DNA of 21,175 bases from a bacterium (GTDB taxonomy: Bacteria; Bacteroidota; Bacteroidia; Bacteroidales; Muribaculaceae): contig SFVH01000026.1 of assembly GCA_004561555.1 (NCBI GenBank), forward strand, positions 1 through 21,175, read 5' to 3'. The translations under genes were made by a program, and so were the position numbers. The notes under the pieces were generated by a model. That model saw only the letters and a program-made list of their open reading frames with translations. It did not search any database and was not told where the DNA came from. How positions within the stretch are numbered: position 1 is the stretch's first letter; each line of letters opens with the position of its first letter. Of the stretch, positions 1-8,423 are shown piece by piece.

Positions 1-60
1 ACCGAAACCGAAAGCAACAATATTAAACGGCACACTTGATTTCTTAAAATTAAATTTAAC

Positions 61-100
61 AAAAAGATGAGGGTGTACCTGAATAAGAAGTACACCCTCA
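61..100 (-). terminator. Rho-independent terminator of the short minus-strand ORF
   Basis: A perfect 11-bp inverted repeat pairs 68-78 (TGAGGGTGTAC) with 90-100, around an 11-nt loop. Read on the minus strand, the hairpin is followed by TCTTTTT (67-61). No T-run lies on the plus side, so it works only for minus-strand transcripts. It sits 24 bp past the stop codon of the ORF at 124-429, which supports that ORF being transcribed. Confidence 0.8.
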
Positions 101-123
101 GATAGATTCAAGAAAAGAATTGC

Positions 124-429
124 TTATTTCTTAGATCCGAAGAAACGTTGAGGTGCGTCGGCTGTGTAGGTTGTACCACCCACGTTGAGCGACGTCTTCA
201 CAATACCGGTGAGGTTTGTGCCATCAGTAGCTCCTTCGGGAAGAGAATTTGTATCGAACTGAATGAGGTGAACATTTTGCTTAAACTGATTCGGCAAACG
301 CACTTCGTAACTATCTTGGCAGAAGACACCATCTACAACGAACATAAAGTGAAGGCTATACCCCTTGATGTGCCTTACAACGATATGACAGGGTGTGTTC
401 ACATCCTCAAAGACACTTACCACAAACAT
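124..429 (-). CDS. Hypothetical protein, 101 aa; possibly the 3' part of a broken gene
   Basis: I do not recognise a family. The predicted protein has a polar C-terminal half rich in Gly, Thr and Asn, looking like short beta strands, and ends in FFGSKK. There is no signal peptide and no membrane segment. The best evidence that it is expressed is the strong minus-strand terminator just after its stop. The ATG at 429 has no visible ribosome binding site, and the same frame is closed by a TGA at 451-453. Another minus-strand frame directly upstream (about 447-557) is open and protein-like, which hints at a frameshift. A 113-aa ORF on the opposite strand (148-489) is an alternative, but its composition (Cys-rich start, no recognisable features) is less convincing. 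Confidence 0.45.
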   Translation of the reverse strand: MFVVSVFEDVNTPCHIVVRHIKGYSLHFMFVVDGVFCQDSYEVRLPNQFKQNVHLIQFDTNSLPEGATDGTNLTGIVKTSLNVGGTTYTADAPQRFFGSKK

Positions 430-536
430 TCGATGAAAGAATTCAGTGAGTCACTTGCCGTAAAACAACGGCAGAACTCATGGGTTTGACAATCTCAGCG
501 CCACCATCAATTGCATCCGCTGAGTCCAATAATGCC

Positions 537-568
537 AAAAAGCTACCCGGGAGAGGGTAGCTTTTTTG
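537..568 (-). terminator. Terminator downstream of metG, symmetric
   Basis: A 12-bp stem pairs 537-548 (AAAAAGCTACCC) with 555-566 (GGGTAGCTTTTT) around the loop GGGAGA. On the minus strand it lies 25 bp past the metG stop and ends in five T. On the plus strand it ends in six T, so it could stop transcription from both sides. Confidence 0.85.
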
Positions 569-592
569 ATAGTGTCGCTTAGTGAGAGATTG

Positions 593-2632
593 TTACTTCA
601 CTTGACAGCCGGGATGCACTTCTCCCTGTGGCCCAATCACAACGAGTGAGCCATCGGCATTTTCTGCGGAGAGAATCATGCCTTGCGATTCCACTCCTTT
701 AAGGCGACGAGGAGCGAAGTTGGCGATAAAGCACACTTCTTTTCCCACCAAGTCTTCGGGAGCATAATATTTAGCTATTCCGGACACGATGGTGCGTCCA
801 CCCATTCCGTCGTCTATCTTGAATTGTAGGAGTTTATCTGCTTTAGGCACTTTTTGGCATTCCAATACTTTTCCCACACGGATGTCGAGCTTTAGGAAGT
901 CGTCGAATGCCACATTTTCAGCTACCGGTTGCGGCTTGAAATTTTTCAACTTATTTGCTTCTTTAGTGTCTTGCAACTTCTTTATTTGCGCTTCAATCAC
1001 AGAGTCTTCAATTTTCTCAAAAAGGAGTTCAGCAGGTTTCACCATGCTCCCTGCAGCGATGATGTCCACGCTGCCCAGCAACTCCCACTTACACTCATCC
1101 ATCCCAATGAGGTTGCGCAGATGCTTGCTCATAAATGGTAAGAACGGCTCGAATGCGATTGCGAGGTTGGCGGTGATTTGCATAGCAATGTTCATGATAG
1201 TGTCTACTCGCGTCATATCCGATTTCGCCACTTTCCAAGGCTCTGTGTCGGCGAGATATTTGTTGCCGATACGAGCAAGGTTCATTGCCTCTTTCAGAGC
1301 ATCGCGAAAACGGAAGTGGTCGAGATAGTTTTCAAGATTGCCTTTTACGTCGGCAAACTCGCGGAGGGTCTCACGGTCGTAGTCAGTGAGGTCGCCGCAA
1401 GCAGGCACTACACCGTTGTAATATTTGTGGGTGAGCACTATTGTGCGGTTCACGAAATTACCTAGGATAGCCACCAGCTCATTGTTGTTGCGTGCTTGGA
1501 AGTCCTTCCATGTGAAATCGTTGTCTTTAGTCTCAGGGGCATTGGCGGTGAGCACATATCTCAATACGTCTTGCTTGCCCGGCAGGTCGCGGAGATATTC
1601 ATGAAGCCAAACAGCCCAGTTGCGCGAGGTGGAAATTTTGTCGCCTTCGAGGTTTAAAAATTCGTTGGCGGGCACATTCTCCGGCAGCTGGTAGGAGCCG
1701 TCAGCCATAAGCATTGCCGGGAATACTATGCAGTGAAATACGATGTTATCTTTGCCGATAAAGTTGATGATGCGAGTGTCGGGGCTTTTCCAGTAGGTTT
1801 CCCACTTTTCAGGCATCAGTTCTTTGGTGTTGGAGATATAGCCTATTGGCGCATCAAACCACACATAGAGCACCTTGCCTTCAGCTCCTTCCACCGGCAC
1901 CGGCACTCCCCAATCCAAGTCGCGACTCACGGCACGCGGCTGCAAGCCCATATCGAGCCACGATTTGCATTGTCCGTAAACGTTAGGTTTCCATTCCTTA
2001 TGCTCTTCGAGAATCCATCGACGAAGTTGCGGCTCCCACTTGTCGAGAGGCAAATACCAGTGTTTGGTTTCTTTGAGCACGGGCTTGTTGCCGGTGATTG
2101 CCGAGTGAGGGTCGATGAGGTCGGTGGCATTGAGCGATGTGCCGCATGCTTCGCATTGGTCGCCATAAGCATGGTCGCTGCCACAGTGAGGGCATGTGCC
2201 TACGATATATCTGTCGGCGAGAAATTGATTGGCTTTCTCGTCGTAGTATTGCATAGAGGTTTTTTCGATAAATTCGCCCTTGTCATATAGCTTCTTGAAA
2301 AAGTCGGAAGCCATTTGGCTATGTATGTCGGTTGTGGTACGTGAATAGATATCGAAAGAGATACCCAATTCTTCAAATGAATCTTTGATAATCTTGTGGT
2401 ATCGGTCCACAATGTCTTGAGGAGTAACCCCTTCGGCTTTAGCTTTGATGGTGATGGGCACGCCATGCTCGTCGGAGCCGCCAATCATTATCACGTCTTC
2501 ACCTTTAAGGCGGAGATAGCGAGTGTAGATGTCGGCGGGAACATACACGCCTGCCAAGTGACCGATGTGCACCGGACCATTGGCATAAGGGAGAGCCGTG
2601 GTCACCAATGTGCGTTTAAAATTCTTTTCCAT
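593..2632 (-). CDS. metG: Methionine--tRNA ligase (methionyl-tRNA synthetase)
   Basis: This enzyme charges tRNA-Met with methionine in the cytoplasm using ATP. The 679-residue product is full length for the two-part bacterial form. The class I signature HIGH is at residues 22-25. A knuckle-type zinc site is visible as C147-x2-C150 and C160-x2-C163. The second signature is KISTS (332-336), a variant of KMSKS. The anticodon-binding helical domain follows, and a C-terminal OB-fold tRNA-binding domain of the EMAP-II/Trbp111 type fills about residues 577-679 (FLKLDIRVGKV, then SQGMILSA). It is divergent from the helicase gene and ends at a strong hairpin terminator. The start at 2632 places the class I core at its normal distance from the N terminus. 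No T-box or SAM-riboswitch-like leader is visible. Confidence 0.98.
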   Translation of the reverse strand: MEKNFKRTLVTTALPYANGPVHIGHLAGVYVPADIYTRYLRLKGEDVIMIGGSDEHGVPITIKAKAEGVTPQDIVDRYHKIIKDSFEELGISFDIYSRTTTDIHSQMASDFFKKLYDKGEFIEKTSMQYYDEKANQFLADRYIVGTCPHCGSDHAYGDQCEACGTSLNATDLIDPHSAITGNKPVLKETKHWYLPLDKWEPQLRRWILEEHKEWKPNVYGQCKSWLDMGLQPRAVSRDLDWGVPVPVEGAEGKVLYVWFDAPIGYISNTKELMPEKWETYWKSPDTRIINFIGKDNIVFHCIVFPAMLMADGSYQLPENVPANEFLNLEGDKISTSRNWAVWLHEYLRDLPGKQDVLRYVLTANAPETKDNDFTWKDFQARNNNELVAILGNFVNRTIVLTHKYYNGVVPACGDLTDYDRETLREFADVKGNLENYLDHFRFRDALKEAMNLARIGNKYLADTEPWKVAKSDMTRVDTIMNIAMQITANLAIAFEPFLPFMSKHLRNLIGMDECKWELLGSVDIIAAGSMVKPAELLFEKIEDSVIEAQIKKLQDTKEANKLKNFKPQPVAENVAFDDFLKLDIRVGKVLECQKVPKADKLLQFKIDDGMGGRTIVSGIAKYYAPEDLVGKEVCFIANFAPRRLKGVESQGMILSAENADGSLVVIGPQGEVHPGCQVK

Positions 2633-2671
2633 AAATATATGTAGCTTTTATTATTTTTATTCTTCAAACTG

Positions 2672-2679
2672 CAAAATTA
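2672..2679 (-). promoter_or_regulatory. Probable -7 element of the metG promoter
   Basis: CAAAATTA on the plus strand reads TAATTTTG on the minus strand, a perfect match to the Bacteroidota -7 consensus TAnnTTTG. It lies 39 bp before the metG ATG. No clear TTTG -33 element is seen at the expected distance, so the call rests on the -7 box and its position. Confidence 0.5.
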
Positions 2680-2749
2680 CTAATTATTATTGTCATTTCT
2701 TGTACTGAGTTGAAAAAAACGGTTTTTGCAGTCGGTATTGATAAGGATT

Positions 2750-2781
2750 TTTGGATTTTCAACTGTCATGCCTTATCTTTG
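2750..2781 (+). promoter_or_regulatory. Promoter of the helicase-nspC-manA-ATP-grasp unit
   Basis: TTTG at 2750-2753 and TATCTTTG at 2774-2781 are separated by 20 bp, which matches the Bacteroidota housekeeping consensus TTTG-N19/20-TAnnTTTG. Transcription would start near 2786-2790. The element lies inside the longest open frame of the helicase, so the upstream codons of that frame should not be translated from this transcript. Confidence 0.75.
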
Positions 2782-2817
2782 TATGCTATTTTGCATAACG
2801 AAAATAATACGTATATT

Positions 2818-5100
2818 TTGGAATCCTATCTTCAAGATTTAAATGAGCAACAATTGGCAGCGGTGCGCTACGACGGCGGGCCGGCGTTGGTGATTGCCGG
2901 CGCAGGCTCGGGAAAAACACGTGTGCTCACCAACAAGATTATGTATCTTGTGCAAAATGGCTATTCTCCGGCGAGGATATTGGCATTGACCTTTACCAAT
3001 AAGGCTGCTCGTGAGATGCGCTCTCGCATTTCGTCGCTTATAGGAGCCGAGATGGCATCGATGCTATGGATGGGTACGTTTCACTCTATGTTTTTGCGTA
3101 TTCTTCGTTTTAATGCCACCACTCTCGGTTTCCCCTCCAATTTCACCATCTACGACACTACCGATACAAAATCGGCGTTGAAGGTGATAATGAAAGAGAT
3201 GTTTATTGACGTAAAAAAATATCCTCCTTCACATGTGGCGGCTGTGATTTCCAGGGCTAAGAATTCGCTTATTGACCCATTGTCGTACAGGCAGGATGCT
3301 ATGTTGGCGCAACGAGACCTTCGCGCAGCAATGCCACAAATAGGCGAGATTTATCAAGCCTATTGGAATCGGTGTAAGGTGTCGGGAGCTATGGACTTCG
3401 ACGATATTTTGTTTTACACTAACATTCTTTTTCGTGATTTCCCAAAGGTATTGGAGAAATATCAGAATTTTTTTCAATATGTGCTTGTCGATGAGTATCA
3501 AGACACAAATTTTGCGCAGCATCTCATTGTGCAAAAGCTCTCACGCGGTCACGGGAAATTGTGTGTAGTGGGTGATGATGCACAAAGCATATATTCATTT
3601 CGAGGTGCAAATATCAGCAACATCCTCAAAATGGAGCATAATTATCCCGGATTAAAGACGTTTAAGTTGGAGCAAAACTATCGCTCTACACAAAATATCC
3701 TCAATGTGGCTAACAGCCTGATTGAGAAAAATCGGAATCAGATAAAGAAGCGAATTTTTTCCACCAACTCTGTAGGCGATAAAGTACAAGTGGTGTGTTG
3801 CCAGTCGGATTACGAAGAAAGCTATGTCGTGACCGACAAAATTTTGCAGATGAAGATGCATCAAGGAAGCTCCTATTCCGACTTCGCCATTCTTTATCGC
3901 ACCAACGCTCAGTCGCGACTTTTTGAAGATAGTATGCGCAAACGCAATGTGCCTTATCGCATCTACGGCGGGCTTTCGTTTTATCAACGCAAAGAGGTAA
4001 AAGACGCCTTGGCATACTTCCGGATGACTGTTAACCCTAACGATGATGAGGCATTACGTCGCATCATCAACTATCCGGCAAGAGGGATAGGGGAGAAAAC
4101 GGTGGAGAAGATTCGTGTGGCAGCGTTAGCTAATGGTGTAAGTATGTGGGACGCAATATGCTCGCCTCAAACGGTAGGCTTGCAGCTCAATGCCGGAACG
4201 ATCAAAAAAATTGAGGGGTTCCGCGATATTATACAGTCGGCGATTAATCAAGATATTGCCGGGGTGAATGCGGCACAAGTGGCTGAGAGTATCTATGCGA
4301 GAGCAGGCCTTACGACCTCTTTGATTGTCGATAAAACACCTGAGAATATTTCTCGATTGGAAAACCTCAACGAATTGCTGTCGGCTGTCAATCAGTTTGT
4401 GGAGGAGCGATTGGAGCAAGGCTCCCGGTGGGTGATGATGAATGATTTTCTCTCGGAGGTGTCGCTTGCCACCGACCAAGACAAAGAGGATGATGCCGAC
4501 ACGCCTAAAGTTACATTGATGACAGTCCACGCCGCTAAAGGGTTGGAATTTCGAAATGTGTATGTTGTGGGAGTCGAAGACGAGCTGTTTCCGTCGTTGC
4601 ATAGTGCAGGCTCACCTGCCGAGATTGAAGAAGAGCGACGATTGCTTTATGTGGCAATCACTCGCGCTGAAGAGCAGTGTGTGCTTACTTATGCTATGTT
4701 GCGTTATCGCAATGGTGTGACAACAGTGTGTGAGCCCAGCCGTTTTATCCGTGACATTGACCCTTCGCTGATTGACAAGAAAGGTGGAGGTTCTTCTTTC
4801 GGCGGCGGCAGCTATGGCATGCGTCGCGTAAATACAGCACGCTTTGTCCCACAAGAACACAAAGTGGAACATTTGAGACCCGTGACTTCCGTGCCGAAGT
4901 CAATGCCGGACATCGAAAAGCCTTCAGATTGTGGAGAAGAGAAGATAGCTGAAGGTGTGCGCATACGTCACGAGCGTTTTGGTGAGGGTGTGATTATTAA
5001 AGTAGATTTGGAGGATTCGGCAAAGATTACTGTCAATTTTGACTCATGTGGCACTAAGGTGCTGATGCTTAAGTTTGCAAAATTTGTAATATTAAAATGA
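2818..5100 (+). CDS. UvrD/PcrA-type superfamily 1 DNA helicase
   Basis: This is an ATP-dependent 3'-5' helicase of the UvrD/PcrA/Rep family, acting in DNA repair and replication-fork clearing. From TTG 2818 the product is 760 residues, usual for the family, and begins directly before the Q-motif region (DLNEQQLAAV). Walker A GAGSGKT is at residues 28-34, with the ATP-binding Lys at 33. Also visible are the DEYQDTN Walker B box, QNYRST, TVHAAKGLEF and the C-terminal motif VAITRAEEQ. A Gly/Ser-rich linker follows and then a small C-terminal domain (HERFGEGVIIKVD) as in PcrA. The frame is open upstream to a TTG at 2710, but a consensus promoter lies between the two starts, so 2818 is preferred. 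The stop overlaps the nspC start by 4 nt. Whether it is the orthologue of UvrD or PcrA cannot be settled here. Confidence 0.95.
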   Translation: MESYLQDLNEQQLAAVRYDGGPALVIAGAGSGKTRVLTNKIMYLVQNGYSPARILALTFTNKAAREMRSRISSLIGAEMASMLWMGTFHSMFLRILRFNATTLGFPSNFTIYDTTDTKSALKVIMKEMFIDVKKYPPSHVAAVISRAKNSLIDPLSYRQDAMLAQRDLRAAMPQIGEIYQAYWNRCKVSGAMDFDDILFYTNILFRDFPKVLEKYQNFFQYVLVDEYQDTNFAQHLIVQKLSRGHGKLCVVGDDAQSIYSFRGANISNILKMEHNYPGLKTFKLEQNYRSTQNILNVANSLIEKNRNQIKKRIFSTNSVGDKVQVVCCQSDYEESYVVTDKILQMKMHQGSSYSDFAILYRTNAQSRLFEDSMRKRNVPYRIYGGLSFYQRKEVKDALAYFRMTVNPNDDEALRRIINYPARGIGEKTVEKIRVAALANGVSMWDAICSPQTVGLQLNAGTIKKIEGFRDIIQSAINQDIAGVNAAQVAESIYARAGLTTSLIVDKTPENISRLENLNELLSAVNQFVEERLEQGSRWVMMNDFLSEVSLATDQDKEDDADTPKVTLMTVHAAKGLEFRNVYVVGVEDELFPSLHSAGSPAEIEEERRLLYVAITRAEEQCVLTYAMLRYRNGVTTVCEPSRFIRDIDPSLIDKKGGGSSFGGGSYGMRRVNTARFVPQEHKVEHLRPVTSVPKSMPDIEKPSDCGEEKIAEGVRIRHERFGEGVIIKVDLEDSAKITVNFDSCGTKVLMLKFAKFVILK

Positions 5101-6251
5101 TGAAACAACTGACTACACCATACTACATCATTTATGAAGACAGACTTCGTGATAATCTCCGATTGATAAAGTCGGTGGAACAACGAGCCGGAGTGAAAAT
5201 CATTATGGCATTTAAGGCTAATGCCGCATGGAGGACTTTTGATATTATTTCCGAGTATTGCAAGGCATCTACTGCCAGCTCGCTCAATGAGATGAGATTG
5301 TCGCTCGAATACCTTCGCGGCGAGGTGCATGCTTATTGCCCTGTTTATACAGATGCTACGATAGGAGAATTTGTTGATGGGTGCAGTCATTTGGTGTTCA
5401 ACTCCGTGAGCCAATTTAAAAAATATAGCAGTTATGTTTCTGCCTATAATGCCACTCATTGCGCCTCACAGCGGGTGTCGTGCGGCTTGCGAGTGAATCC
5501 TGAATGTTCGGTGATAGAAACGGATATCTACAACCCTTGTATGCCCGGGTCGCGCTTTGGAGTCACCCGTGAAGCTCTTGGCGACAATTTGCCTGAAGGT
5601 GTTGAGGGCTTGCATTTCCATTGTTTGTGCGAGTCTACTTCCTACGATTTGGAGAAGGTGATTGACGCTTTTGAAGAGCGTTTCGGGGAATTTTTGCCAC
5701 AAATAAAATGGGTGAATATGGGAGGCGGACATCTGATGACTCGTAATGGCTATGATGTGGACCATCTTGTGACATTGCTGCGTAGATTTAAAGAGAAGCA
5801 TCCCGGGGTGGAGGTGATATTGGAGCCGGGGAGCGCATTTACTTGGCGCACCGGTGATTTGAAGACAAAGGTGCTTGATGTGACAGAAAATCATGGCATA
5901 CAGACTGCTATTATTGATGCCTCATTTGCATGCCATATGCCTGACTGCTTGGAGATGCCTTATAAGCCTGCCATCTCAGAGGCGTTGCCGGAGCCTATGG
6001 AGGGGAAACCAACTTATCGCATCGGTGGTAATTCGTGTCTTAGCGGCGACTTTATTGGCGATTGGAGTTTTGACGCTCCTCTCAAGGAGGGCGATGTGCT
6101 CACTTTTGAGGACATGAACCACTACACAACAGTCAAAACCAATATGTTTAACGGCATTCATCACCCCTCCATTGTGTTGCAACGCTCATCGGGTGATATT
6201 GAAGTGTTGAGAGAGTATTCTTACGAGGATTATAGAGATAGAATGGATTGA
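5097..6251 (+). CDS. nspC: Carboxynorspermidine/carboxyspermidine decarboxylase
   Basis: This is a PLP-dependent enzyme of the alanine-racemase-fold (fold III) decarboxylase group. It removes CO2 from carboxyspermidine or carboxynorspermidine to give spermidine or norspermidine, the last step of the alternative polyamine route used by many gut Bacteroidota. The 384-residue length fits the family. The PLP lysine is K40 in AFKANA. The phosphate-binding glycine stretch GGGH, the EPGSAF loop and the C-terminal active-site cysteine (C284 in MPDCLEMPY) are all present. The start ATG overlaps the helicase stop (ATGA), which suggests translational coupling. The partner carboxyspermidine dehydrogenase is not in this window. 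Confidence 0.95.
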   Translation: MMKQLTTPYYIIYEDRLRDNLRLIKSVEQRAGVKIIMAFKANAAWRTFDIISEYCKASTASSLNEMRLSLEYLRGEVHAYCPVYTDATIGEFVDGCSHLVFNSVSQFKKYSSYVSAYNATHCASQRVSCGLRVNPECSVIETDIYNPCMPGSRFGVTREALGDNLPEGVEGLHFHCLCESTSYDLEKVIDAFEERFGEFLPQIKWVNMGGGHLMTRNGYDVDHLVTLLRRFKEKHPGVEVILEPGSAFTWRTGDLKTKVLDVTENHGIQTAIIDASFACHMPDCLEMPYKPAISEALPEPMEGKPTYRIGGNSCLSGDFIGDWSFDAPLKEGDVLTFEDMNHYTTVKTNMFNGIHHPSIVLQRSSGDIEVLREYSYEDYRDRMD

Positions 6252-6264
6252 AATTTGGAAGTTT

Positions 6265-7251
6265 ATGCTTAATACTTATCCGCTGAAATTTAAGCCTTTA
6301 TTGAAGCCGGTCATTTGGGGCGGCAACAAAATCGGTCGCTTGAAAGGTCTCGTTGATATTCCGGAAAATGTCGGAGAAAGTTGGGAGCTTACGGGTGTTC
6401 CGGGACATGAGTCGGTAGTTGTAAACGGTGAATATTCGGGAATGTCGATAAAGACACTCCTTGAAAAATTTGGCAACGAATTGGTGGGGCGCGATGTATT
6501 CCTTCGTTATGGCACTCGATTTCCGATAATGGTGAAATTTATTGATGCCGCTAAGGATTTATCCATTCAGGTGCATCCCAATGACGATTTTGCGCGTCAA
6601 CAACATAATTGCCTCGGCAAGACGGAGTTGTGGTATGTTATGCACTCCGACAATGAAGCCGTGCTCTATTCCGGCTTTATGCATAAAGTGACAGCTGATG
6701 ATTTTAAACAGCAGATAGAAACAGGCACAGTGGTAGAGCATCTCAATCGCTTTCATCCTCGTAAAGGCGACGTGTTTTATCTTCCTGCCGGTCGCATACA
6801 TAGCATTGGTGCCGGAAATTTTATTGTCGAAATACAGCAGTCGTCGGATGTCACTTATCGGGTGTATGATTTTGACCGTATAGATAAAGACGGCAAAAAG
6901 CGCGAACTGCACACAGATTTGGCTATGCAGTCGATTGATTTCGGCGAATACGACGACTATAAATGCCATCTTGAGATGGACTGTGAAGGGATAGCGGAAA
7001 TTAAGCGTTGCGACAAGTTTGTGTCAATGTTTGTGAGGTTGGAGCACCCCATGCAGATGGCAGTGAAGGCGGCAGGTAGTTTTAAGATTCTCATATGCCT
7101 TTCCGGTAAGATGATGATAACGTCAAATAATGGTGCAAAAGAAACTCTTGCTCAGTGTGAGACGGTGCTCTTGCCTTATGCTATGGATAGTGTGAGAATG
7201 GAGCCGTTGGGAAATGCTCCGGTGGAATTGATTTCCGTGACTGTAGAATGA
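6265..7251 (+). CDS. manA: Mannose-6-phosphate isomerase, class I
   Basis: This zinc enzyme of the cupin fold interconverts mannose 6-phosphate and fructose 6-phosphate, linking mannose use to glycolysis and to GDP-mannose for surface glycans. Zinc ligands of the class I family can be seen: Q102 and H104 in QVHPND, E121 in KTELWY, and H179 in GRIHSIGAG. The stretch EIQQSSDVTYRVYDF (after residue 190) is also typical. At 328 residues it is the short bacterial form. The ATG is 13 bp after nspC and the stop overlaps the next gene by 4 nt, so it is co-transcribed. The pairing with a polyamine enzyme and a helicase gives no obvious shared pathway. Confidence 0.95.
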   Translation: MLNTYPLKFKPLLKPVIWGGNKIGRLKGLVDIPENVGESWELTGVPGHESVVVNGEYSGMSIKTLLEKFGNELVGRDVFLRYGTRFPIMVKFIDAAKDLSIQVHPNDDFARQQHNCLGKTELWYVMHSDNEAVLYSGFMHKVTADDFKQQIETGTVVEHLNRFHPRKGDVFYLPAGRIHSIGAGNFIVEIQQSSDVTYRVYDFDRIDKDGKKRELHTDLAMQSIDFGEYDDYKCHLEMDCEGIAEIKRCDKFVSMFVRLEHPMQMAVKAAGSFKILICLSGKMMITSNNGAKETLAQCETVLLPYAMDSVRMEPLGNAPVELISVTVE

Positions 7252-8405
7252 AAGATAGTAATCTTCTATTTTTTAATCCTGAAAATGACATTGCTCTTGC
7301 AGCAGATGTGAAACATTTCACTCCGCCTGCTCCGGCTCGTTGCCTGCGCGAGGATTTGCAGCTGTTGCCGTTATGGATAGCCTCGCCGGGAGATGCCATA
7401 CTTGCTTCTCCTTCCGATATTAATCAGAAGTTTGTGGATAAGGTGGCAGAACGCTTTCCCTCATATTCCGGTATTAAGATTTATTCCGGAGGTGATTATG
7501 CTCCTTTGCCGTGGGGATGGAGTAAATATGCTTGTTGCGAAATGCGACGTCGCGGAGCAGAAGTGCCTTACTGTGACCCGCTGATGGATAAACTTCGCAT
7601 TTTGTCGTCACGTTTGACTGCAGTAGGCATCCTCAAACGGTTGGATGATAAAGGTATAGCTTCGCCGCCGATACCAATGGTATGCCATACTGTCGAGCAA
7701 GTGATTGCGTCTGTGAAAAAGATGCAAGATGCAGTGCTGAAAACTCCGTGGTCGAGTAGTGGCAGAGGTGTGATTAGATGTAACCCGTCAAATGTTCCCC
7801 ATGCCCCGGTTGAGGGCGCACTGCGACGTCAAGGAGCTATAGTGTGTGAAAAATGGCTTGATAAAAAGCAAGACTTTGCAATGGAATTTTTTGCTGAAGG
7901 GGGAAGAGTGAAATTCTTAGGTTATTCGGTGTTTTTCAACAATCGGCAGATGAGCTACGACCATGCATTGGTAGCTTCAACTACAAGGTTGGAAGCCGAA
8001 TTATGTAAGTGGGTGAGTATTACCAAGCTACAAACGTTAAGAGCTGCTCTTGTAGAAACTATGGAAGATTTAATACCCGAAGATTTCTACGGTTATTTTG
8101 GGGTTGACATGATGATTTATGCTGACGACTCAGGGGAAATTGCTATCAATCCTTGCGTCGAACTTAATCTTCGCACCACTATGGGGGTAATAAGTAGCAT
8201 CCTTGGAAATAGGGTAGTATCGGAAGAAAAAACAGGCGTGATGCGAGTGTTGTATCATCGCACACAAGAGAACTTGCGCCAATTCCTGTCGACGCTCACT
8301 CCTCCTAAGTTTCAAAATCATAGGCTTGTCGGTGGCTCGTTGTTGTTGTCTCCGGCAGGAGTAAGTTATACCGCCGATTTGACAGTCGCAGAGCCACCGG
8401 TGTGA
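7248..8405 (+). CDS. ATP-grasp-like protein of unknown function
   Basis: The 385-residue product has no name I can give, but it shows an ATP-grasp layout. A lysine followed by a Ser/Gly-rich loop is at K165-V174 (KTPWSSSGRGV). An acidic hinge strand is near 199-215 (CEKWLDKKQDFAMEF). The Mg-ligand strand is at about 302-309, with E305 and N307 in NPCVELNLR, just after GYFGVDMMIY. This arrangement is known from carboxylate-amine/thiol ligases and glutathione-synthetase-like enzymes, so ATP-dependent ligation of a carboxylate is plausible; the substrate is unknown. The N-terminal 60 residues (NPENDIALA, HFTPPAPAR) look like a family-specific signature. The start overlaps the manA stop (ATGA). 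It is the last gene of the unit and converges on maf. Confidence 0.75.
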   Translation: MKDSNLLFFNPENDIALAADVKHFTPPAPARCLREDLQLLPLWIASPGDAILASPSDINQKFVDKVAERFPSYSGIKIYSGGDYAPLPWGWSKYACCEMRRRGAEVPYCDPLMDKLRILSSRLTAVGILKRLDDKGIASPPIPMVCHTVEQVIASVKKMQDAVLKTPWSSSGRGVIRCNPSNVPHAPVEGALRRQGAIVCEKWLDKKQDFAMEFFAEGGRVKFLGYSVFFNNRQMSYDHALVASTTRLEAELCKWVSITKLQTLRAALVETMEDLIPEDFYGYFGVDMMIYADDSGEIAINPCVELNLRTTMGVISSILGNRVVSEEKTGVMRVLYHRTQENLRQFLSTLTPPKFQNHRLVGGSLLLSPAGVSYTADLTVAEPPV

Positions 8406-8419
8406 ACACATATTGTGTT
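8405..8419. other. Short palindrome between convergent genes
   Basis: AACACA (8405-8410) and TGTGTT (8414-8419) can pair around a 3-nt loop in the 18-bp gap between the convergent ATP-grasp gene and maf. It is A/T-rich and lacks a T-run directly after the stem, so it is at best a weak terminator for either side. No better terminator is visible here, and transcripts may overlap into the opposite gene. Confidence 0.3.
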
Positions 8420-8423
8420 ATGA

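Noticed and set aside
1..70. Open frames at the left edge that could be the 3' end of a plus-strand gene (stops at 37-39 and 68-70)
   Set aside because: Two short frames are open and neither has recognisable sequence; the hairpin at 68-100 has no T-run on the plus side.
148..489. A 113-codon plus-strand ORF opposite the short hypothetical gene
   Set aside because: It begins with a Cys-rich stretch without family resemblance, and its opposite strand carries a better-looking protein with its own terminator. The metG hairpin downstream could serve it, so it is not fully excluded.
1625..1640. KISTS in place of KMSKS in MetRS as a defect
   Set aside because: The K-x-S-x-S pattern is kept and this variant occurs in MetRS of this type; nothing suggests loss of activity.
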